Assembly: GCA_902478875.1 (NCBI GenBank)
Contig: CABSMZ010000051.1
Coordinates: 1 to 10,523, forward strand
Origin: an uncultured Collinsella sp.
Lineage (GTDB): Bacteria; Actinomycetota; Coriobacteriia; Coriobacteriales; Coriobacteriaceae
DNA length: 10,523 bases
Direction of reading: 5' to 3'
A program made the translations under genes and the position numbers. The notes under the pieces were generated by a model. That model worked only from the letters and a program-made list of their open reading frames with translations, did not search any database and was not told where the DNA came from. Below are positions 5,976 through 10,523 of the stretch, one piece after another (positions within the stretch are counted from its first letter, which is position 1; each line of letters starts with the position of its first letter).

Positions 5976-7883
5976 TTACTGCTGCTTTGGCATCAGCGGA
6001 TTCTCGCGCGTAAGGAGATTCATAAACTCCTCGCCCGTGATGGTCTCCTTCTTGTACAGATAACGAGCCAGCTCATGAAGCTTGAACTTGTTCTCCTTCA
6101 GGATCTGCAGGGCGCGGTCGTGCGCATCCTCGATCAGCTTGGCGACAATCGCGTCCACGCGCTCGGCCGTACCGGGGGCGCAGGTGAGCGACGTGTCCTG
6201 GTTGAGGTACGCATTCTGGACGGTACCGAGCGCCATCATGCCAAACTCATCGGACATACCAAAGCGCGTCACCATGTTACGGGCGAGCTTGGTGGCCTGC
6301 TCGATATCGTTGGCCGCGCCGGTCGTCATCTCACCAAAGATGAGCTCCTCGGCGGCACGTCCACCGCAGTAGACGGCGAGCTTGTCCAACACCTCCTGGC
6401 GCGTGGTCAGGAAGCGCTCGTCCTCCTCGACCTGCATGGTGTAGCCCAGAGCGCCGCTCGTGCGCGGCACGATGGTAATCTTGGTAACCGGCGCAGAACC
6501 CTTCTGGCGAGCGGCAACGATGGCATGGCCGATCTCGTGGTAGGACACGACCTGCTTCTCGTGGTCGGACAGCACCGTAGACTTACGCTGCTGACCGGCG
6601 ATGACGACCTCCACCGACTCCTCAAAATCGTCCTGCGTAGCGCGCTTGCGGCCCTCACGGACGGCACGCAGGGCGCCCTCGTTGATGATATTGGCCAGGT
6701 CAGCGCCCGAGGCACCGGGCGTGGCGCGGGCAATCGCGGTCAGGTCGATCGGCGGCTCGGTCTTCACGCTCTTGGCATGCAGCTCGAGGATGTTCTTGCG
6801 GCCGGTCAGATCGGGCAGCTCAACGGGGATGCGGCGGTCAAAACGACCGGGGCGCAGTAGAGCGGGATCGAGACTGTCGGGACGGTTGGTTGCGGCAAGG
6901 ACAACGATACCCTTGTGGTTATCGAAGCCATCCATCTCGGTCAGCAACTGATTGAGCGTCTGCTCGCGCTCGTCGTTGCCGCTAAAGCCGCCGCCATCGC
7001 GCTTCTTACCGATGGTATCGATCTCATCGATAAAGACGATACACGGGGCCTTTTCCTTGGCCTGCTTAAACAGGTCACGAACCTTTGCAGCGCCGCGACC
7101 AACAAACATCTCAACGAACTCAGAGCCCGAAATGCTAAAGAACGGAACACCGGCCTCGCCGGCAACAGCCTTGGCAAGCAGGGTCTTACCGGTACCCGGA
7201 GGGCCAACAAGGAGAGCACCGCGCGGCAGCTTGGCGCCGATCTCCTCGTAGCGCTGCGGCTTCTCCAGAAAGTCGACGACCTCCTTGAGAGACTCCTTGG
7301 CCTCTTCCTGGCCGGCGACGTCCTTAAAGGTCACGCCCACGTCCTTGGAGGCGATCACGCGCGCGCCGGACTTACCCAGTCCGCCGCTGCCAAAACCGCC
7401 GCCGCCAAAGTTCATCGACGGGCCGTCATCGCCCATAGCCTTCTTCATGCGGCGGTTGAGCCACCAACCGATGAGGAAGAAAATCGCCATGGGAAGAATG
7501 AGTGTGAGCAGGTAGTAGGTCATCAAACCCGAGTTCTTATCGGGAACGACCGACTCCAGCGAAGCGCCAGACTCAAGCACGCGATCGGTAAAGCCCGCAT
7601 CGTTCGGCACACCGGTCGTCTTATAGGCGATGTTCTCGTCCTCGCCCTTCTTGGTGTAATAAATCGAGTAATCGTCCGTGTTGTACTCGACCTTGTCGAC
7701 ACTCTTCTTATCGAGCGCCTTGACAAACGTCGAGTAATCGGTCTTCGTAATCTGCTGCGTGTGACCGATGTTGGGGAACAGAACGGTCGAGAGCACGAGG
7801 TAGACGACGAAGGCGATGAGCACGTAGAGGATCATATTCCGTCTACGCTTGTTGTCATCCATCTCCATCTGCTTGAACTCCAT
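5976..7883 (-). CDS. ftsH: ATP-dependent zinc metalloprotease FtsH
   Basis: FtsH is a hexameric membrane AAA+ protease that extracts and degrades membrane and short-lived cytosolic proteins. The 635-aa product has TM1 at about 17-37, an extracytoplasmic domain to about 120, TM2 at about 122-142, and a Gly-rich linker (159-170). The AAA+ domain carries Walker A GPPGTGKT (227-234), the pore loop FVEMFVG (256-262), Walker B CIVFIDEID (281-289), and the second region of homology ATNRPDSLDP...RPGRFDR (331-350). The protease site is HEIGH (449-453) with the third zinc ligand D526 in TTGAANDIEQA. HEIGH replaces the commoner HEAGH but keeps HExxH. The start is uncertain: ATG 7883 has little ribosome-site support, while ATG 7868 (residue 6) has GGAG 9 nt upstream. 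It is divergent from the CobO-like gene. Confidence 0.97.
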   Translation of the reverse strand: MEFKQMEMDDNKRRRNMILYVLIAFVVYLVLSTVLFPNIGHTQQITKTDYSTFVKALDKKSVDKVEYNTDDYSIYYTKKGEDENIAYKTTGVPNDAGFTDRVLESGASLESVVPDKNSGLMTYYLLTLILPMAIFFLIGWWLNRRMKKAMGDDGPSMNFGGGGFGSGGLGKSGARVIASKDVGVTFKDVAGQEEAKESLKEVVDFLEKPQRYEEIGAKLPRGALLVGPPGTGKTLLAKAVAGEAGVPFFSISGSEFVEMFVGRGAAKVRDLFKQAKEKAPCIVFIDEIDTIGKKRDGGGFSGNDEREQTLNQLLTEMDGFDNHKGIVVLAATNRPDSLDPALLRPGRFDRRIPVELPDLTGRKNILELHAKSVKTEPPIDLTAIARATPGASGADLANIINEGALRAVREGRKRATQDDFEESVEVVIAGQQRKSTVLSDHEKQVVSYHEIGHAIVAARQKGSAPVTKITIVPRTSGALGYTMQVEEDERFLTTRQEVLDKLAVYCGGRAAEELIFGEMTTGAANDIEQATKLARNMVTRFGMSDEFGMMALGTVQNAYLNQDTSLTCAPGTAERVDAIVAKLIEDAHDRALQILKENKFKLHELARYLYKKETITGEEFMNLLTRENPLMPKQQ

Positions 7884-7960
7884 CTACTGGGGTTGATAAT
7901 GCTTTCTAGAATACCCAACCCGGACGGCGATAAACCGACGCCGGGCACGAAAGGACAGAG
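7884..7960. promoter_or_regulatory. Divergent ftsH / CobO-like control region
   Basis: This 77-bp space must hold promoters for both flanking genes. It contains a palindrome TTCTAGAA (7904-7911) lying between GGGTTG (7890-7895) and CAACCC (7916-7921), and a CGGCG/CGCCG pair around 7926-7943. On the plus strand TAGAAT (7907-7912), and on the minus strand TATTCT over the same bases, resemble -10 boxes, but neither has a good -35 hexamer. A shared operator is possible but unproven. Confidence 0.3.
7950..7955 (+). promoter_or_regulatory. Ribosome binding site of the CobO-like gene
   Basis: AAAGGA lies 5 nt before ATG 7961-7963. This fixes the intended start of the CobO-like gene and shows that the in-frame TAA at 7973-7975 falls inside the coding region rather than upstream of it. 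Confidence 0.75.
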
Positions 7961-8446
7961 ATGGCATCACTGTAAGTCGGCAAGGTTCAAATCTATACAG
8001 GCGACGGCAAGGGCAAGACGACGGCTGCGCTGGGGCTCGCGCTGCGCGCGACGGGCTACGGACTCGACGTTCTTAGGCTGCAGTTTGCCAAGAAACTTCA
8101 CTGCGCCGAGCATGATGCGGCACCCCGTTTGGGTCTGCGCATCGTACAAGCCGACCGCGACACGCCCGAGGCCTGCGCGGCGCAGATCATGGAGCTCGCA
8201 TGCGAGCAGATATCACAGGTCGATGTTCTGATTTTGGACGAACTCGGCGAGGCCATGCGCCGAGGTTTCGTGACGCGCGAGGATGTCGAAGCGCTGATCG
8301 CGATAAAGCCCGCCACCACGGAGCTCGTGCTAACCGGCCGCGGGCTGCTGCCGCTGGCCGACCTCGCCGACCTGGTCACAGAAATGCGCCCCATCAAACA
8401 TTACTTCGACGAAGGCCTCCTAGCCCGCCAAGGCATCGAATACTAA
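7961..8446 (+). pseudogene. CobO/BtuR-like corrinoid adenosyltransferase, in-frame stop at codon 5
   Basis: The frame reads MASL-stop-VGKVQIYTGDGKGKTT and then stays open to TAA 8444-8446. It has the P-loop GDGKGKTT (codons 14-21), DVLILDELGEAMRRGF, TELVLTGRG, and the family-typical C-terminus ADLVTEMRPIKHYFDEG...GIEY. CobO/BtuR enzymes adenosylate cob(I)alamin using ATP. At 161 codons it is shorter than E. coli BtuR (196 aa); the missing part lies after QFAKK, where the family normally has a substrate-proximal segment. The only start with a good ribosome site is ATG 7961, and the TAA at 7973-7975 blocks it. No ATG, GTG or TTG occurs in frame between that stop and the P-loop; the next is TTG 8129, which would omit the P-loop. 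One base change (TAA to AAA, GAA or CAA) would restore it. It is thus a recent nonsense mutant or a base-call error. No other cobalamin gene is in the window. Confidence 0.78.
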
Positions 8447-8534
8447 ATGATCCTAAGGGGACGGAGGAAAACGGATCATCGACATCACGACAGAGAGAAA
8501 TGATCCGTTTTCCTCCGTCCCCAAGGGATCATTT
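8445..8534. repeat. 90-bp near-perfect inverted repeat between convergent genes
   Basis: Positions 8457-8479 are the exact reverse complement of 8500-8522 (23 bp), around a 20-nt centre (8480-8499). Outside a 3-bp mismatch, a further 9 bp match (AAATGATCC at 8445-8453 with its complement at 8526-8534). The left tip overlaps the CobO-like stop codon, and the right arm plus part of the loop encodes the C-terminus of the MATE protein. No T-run follows the hairpin on either strand, although it could still act as a transcription barrier. Its size and symmetry suggest a small palindromic mobile or REP-like element. Confidence 0.85.
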
Positions 8535-9882
8535 GGCGGTGGCGCCGGCCGAGCCAGTTGCCGCTGTGGTGGTAGATGGTGAACATCGTGGCCGTGATGA
8601 GCCAAGTTACAGGGTAAACCAGGAGCAGGTGCTCAAGCGACGGATCGAACGGCATAATCGCAAACACCCAGATCACCCTGAGCACGACAGTGCCAAAAAT
8701 CGTGAGCAGCATGGGCTGCAAGCTCACGCCGGCACCGCGAATGGAGCCCGACGCGTTTTCGATAATCGAGAAGATCGCGTAGAACGGCGCGATGAAATGA
8801 AGAATCGTCGTGGTGTACGCCGAAATCGAAACATCGTCGACAAACAGACGCGACAACGGACCCGAGAACACCAGCAGCACGGCAGACAGGCCACCAATGA
8901 GCATAAACGACAGCACGAGCGACGTATGGTAGCCCTTGCGCATGCGCTCGTAATTGCGCGCGCCAAAGTTTTGCGCCGAGAACGTGGTAATCGACACGCC
9001 AAGCGCCTCGGTAACCATCCAGACAATGCCATCTAAGCGGCCCGAAAGACCCCACGCCGTGGTGACATCGGCACCAAACGAGTTGACCGACACCTGAATC
9101 AAAACGTTGGAAATCGAATACGCAGCAGACTGAAAGCCAAGCGGCAGACCACACGAGATCATGCTCTTACAAATGCCAGGATCAATGCCGAGTTTGGACA
9201 GCGAAAGCCGCCACGCACCCGGTGCGTGCATCATGCGAATCACGATCATCGTGGCGTTAGAGCAAATGGTCAGCGCCACCGCGATGCCGCAGCCCAGCGC
9301 CTCCATGTGAAGCACGGCAACAAAGATGACATCCAGCACCGCATTAACAAGGCAGCCGGAAGCGATGATCACAGCAGGCCCGCGCGTGTCGCCCACGGCG
9401 CGCAGCAGTGCCGTTCCCATATTGAGCAGCAGCGCCGCAACCATGGCGGCAAAATAGCAACGAGCATAGGCCACGCCCTCGGCCAAAAGTTCATGCGGAG
9501 TGTTCATAAGTACCAGCATGGGCTCAACGAACACTATGCCAAGAATCGAGAAAATGATACCGCCCACCAGCGCGAGCGTCATGGCCGTATGGACCGAACG
9601 GCTCAGTCGCTCATCATCGTGCTGACCAAAATACTGACCGGTAATGACCGCGCAGCCGGCGCCGACGCCAACGCAAAAGCCAATGCAGAGCTCGGTGAGC
9701 ACCATCGTAGCTTGAATGCCACCTAGCGCGAGCTTGCCGCCAAACTGGCCGACGATATAGGTACCGATAAGCGTGTAGGCCTGCTGAAAAAACGAACTAA
9801 AAAAGATGGGAACGCACAGCGAAAGCAGCTGCTGCCAAATAACACCCTGCGTTACATCGATAGCCGTAGATTTCTTAGCCAC
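8485..9882 (-). CDS. MATE family multidrug/toxin efflux transporter
   Basis: This integral membrane antiporter family exports drugs or metabolites in exchange for Na+ or H+. The 465-aa product has about 12 hydrophobic segments arranged as two six-helix halves. Recognisable family stretches are QGVIWQQLLSLCVPIFF (helix 1), GTALLRAVGDTRGP in the first half, and GLPLGFQSAAYSISN with FSAQNFGARNYERMRKG in the second. The usual N and D of the helix-1 motif YNxxDxxxVG are T37 and G40 here. The start is GTG 9882-9880 with GGGGAGGG just upstream; a longer TTG frame to 9915 has no ribosome site. The last 15 residues (451-465, MIPWGRRKTDHFSLS) are encoded by the inverted repeat at 8445-8534 and are probably not ancestral. 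Substrate is unknown. It lies downstream of the methyltransferase gene on the same strand. Confidence 0.93.
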   Translation of the reverse strand: MAKKSTAIDVTQGVIWQQLLSLCVPIFFSSFFQQAYTLIGTYIVGQFGGKLALGGIQATMVLTELCIGFCVGVGAGCAVITGQYFGQHDDERLSRSVHTAMTLALVGGIIFSILGIVFVEPMLVLMNTPHELLAEGVAYARCYFAAMVAALLLNMGTALLRAVGDTRGPAVIIASGCLVNAVLDVIFVAVLHMEALGCGIAVALTICSNATMIVIRMMHAPGAWRLSLSKLGIDPGICKSMISCGLPLGFQSAAYSISNVLIQVSVNSFGADVTTAWGLSGRLDGIVWMVTEALGVSITTFSAQNFGARNYERMRKGYHTSLVLSFMLIGGLSAVLLVFSGPLSRLFVDDVSISAYTTTILHFIAPFYAIFSIIENASGSIRGAGVSLQPMLLTIFGTVVLRVIWVFAIMPFDPSLEHLLLVYPVTWLITATMFTIYHHSGNWLGRRHRQMIPWGRRKTDHFSLS

Positions 9883-9931
9883 ACGCCCTCCCCAAAAGCG
9901 TACGTCAACCGACAAAACAGTAATTAAAGAC

Positions 9932-9951
9932 CTAAGCTAATAGCAGCTTAG
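9932..9951 (-). terminator. Small hairpin after the methyltransferase gene
   Basis: CTAAGCT (9932-9938) and AGCTTAG (9945-9951) form a 7-bp stem with a 6-nt loop. On the minus strand it is followed by GTCTTTAATTA, a poor U-tract. It lies 57 nt after the methyltransferase stop and about 50 nt before the MATE start, so it may be a weak terminator or a MATE leader hairpin. Confidence 0.35.
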
Positions 9952-10007
9952 CACCGACCGACGTCGACCGAAACACCCCGAGTCAGAGCCCGGTGCAAAC
10001 TATCTGC

Positions 10008-10523
10008 CTAGTGATACAGCCCCGGCTGGTAGTGATACTCGTTGCTCACGTGCGGGCACAGCTGCCAAAAGGCGACGGCACTCGCCGCGGCCACGTTGAG
10101 CGAATCGACCCCGTGCGCCATCGGAATGCGCACGGCTCGGTCGCAGCCCGCGATAGTCTTGGAGCCCAGGCCGGCACCCTCGGTGCCCATAAAGATCGCC
10201 AGGCGATCAATCTCCTGCAGTACAGGATCGTCCAGCGAAACGGAATCGTCCGTCAACGCCATAGCGGCACACGAAAAACCGGCATCGTGCAACGCGCTCA
10301 GACCATCATGCGGCCACACACGAGCCTCGCTGCCAATGCGCGTCCACGGCACCTGAAACACGGTGCCCATGCTCACGCGGGCCGAGCGACGATACAGCGG
10401 ATCGCAGCACGTAGGGCTCACCAGAATTCCGTCGACATTGAGCGCAGCAGCCGAGCGGAAAATCGCGCCGACATTAGTGTGATCGACAATACCCTCAAGC
10501 ACGCACACGCGCACCGGACGATC
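10008..10523 (-). CDS. SpoU/TrmH family RNA 2'-O-methyltransferase, 5'-truncated
   Basis: SPOUT-fold enzymes of this family transfer methyl from SAM to ribose 2'-OH in rRNA or tRNA. The 171 residues present are the catalytic domain. Motif 1 is NVGAIFRSAAALNVDG (17-32), followed by DPLYRRSARVSMGTVFQVPW. Motif 2 is FMGTEGAGLG (111-120). Motif 3 is IPMAHGVDSLNVAAASAVAF (133-152), which forms the knotted SAM pocket. The frame is open through the right edge (residues DRP precede the first GTG), so the true start and any N-terminal substrate-binding domain lie outside the window. The C-terminal tail (NEYHYQPGLYH) is short. The sequence cannot tell whether the target is 23S rRNA or tRNA. Confidence 0.94.
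   Translation of the reverse strand, partial: DRPVRVCVLEGIVDHTNVGAIFRSAAALNVDGILVSPTCCDPLYRRSARVSMGTVFQVPWTRIGSEARVWPHDGLSALHDAGFSCAAMALTDDSVSLDDPVLQEIDRLAIFMGTEGAGLGSKTIAGCDRAVRIPMAHGVDSLNVAAASAVAFWQLCPHVSNEYHYQPGLYH

Noticed and set aside
6915..8231. 438-codon plus-strand frame overlapping ftsH and the CobO-like gene
   Set aside because: It is antisense to FtsH catalytic motifs, continues out of frame through the CobO-like gene, and shows no family features.

Overview
The window looks like chromosomal DNA from a GC-rich actinomycetote, most likely a Coriobacteriia member close to Collinsella. This is inferred from codon bias, the style of the proteins, and a T-box-controlled ileS followed by lspA; no database search was possible. 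Most genes are housekeeping. The first 21 bases match the Nextera transposase adapter tail, so the left edge is an uncleaned contig end rather than biology.

Left part (1-4228): two genes lie on the minus strand. ileS (isoleucyl-tRNA synthetase) is read first, then lspA (lipoprotein signal peptidase), which runs off the left edge into the adapter. ileS has a well-formed T-box riboswitch in its leader: specifier codon AUC, a UGGU bulge, and mutually exclusive antiterminator and terminator hairpins. The 370-bp ileS-lspA spacer holds no gene but is full of secondary structure. It contains a perfect 15-bp hairpin that starts on the ileS stop codon, a roughly 98-nt branched RNA-like fold, and a 10-bp hairpin.

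Middle part (4229-7883): a plus-strand iron-containing alcohol dehydrogenase (GldA/HcxA type) converges on a minus-strand DUF523/TudS-like protein, with a shared GC-rich terminator between them. Upstream of the DUF523 gene on the same strand is ftsH, complete with AAA+ and HExxH protease motifs.

Right part (7884-10523): divergent from ftsH is a short CobO/BtuR-like P-loop gene. Its only start with a good ribosome site reaches an in-frame TAA at codon 5, ahead of the P-loop, so it is probably a pseudogene unless the base is an error. It converges on a MATE-family efflux gene. The whole space between them is a 90-bp inverted repeat that supplies the last 15 codons and the stop of the MATE gene. 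The window ends inside a SpoU/TrmH-type rRNA or tRNA 2'-O-methyltransferase gene on the minus strand.

No large unknown system is visible. The items most worth following up are the branched RNA candidate after ileS, the inverted-repeat element fused to the MATE reading frame, the early stop in the CobO-like gene, and the slightly divergent T-box core.
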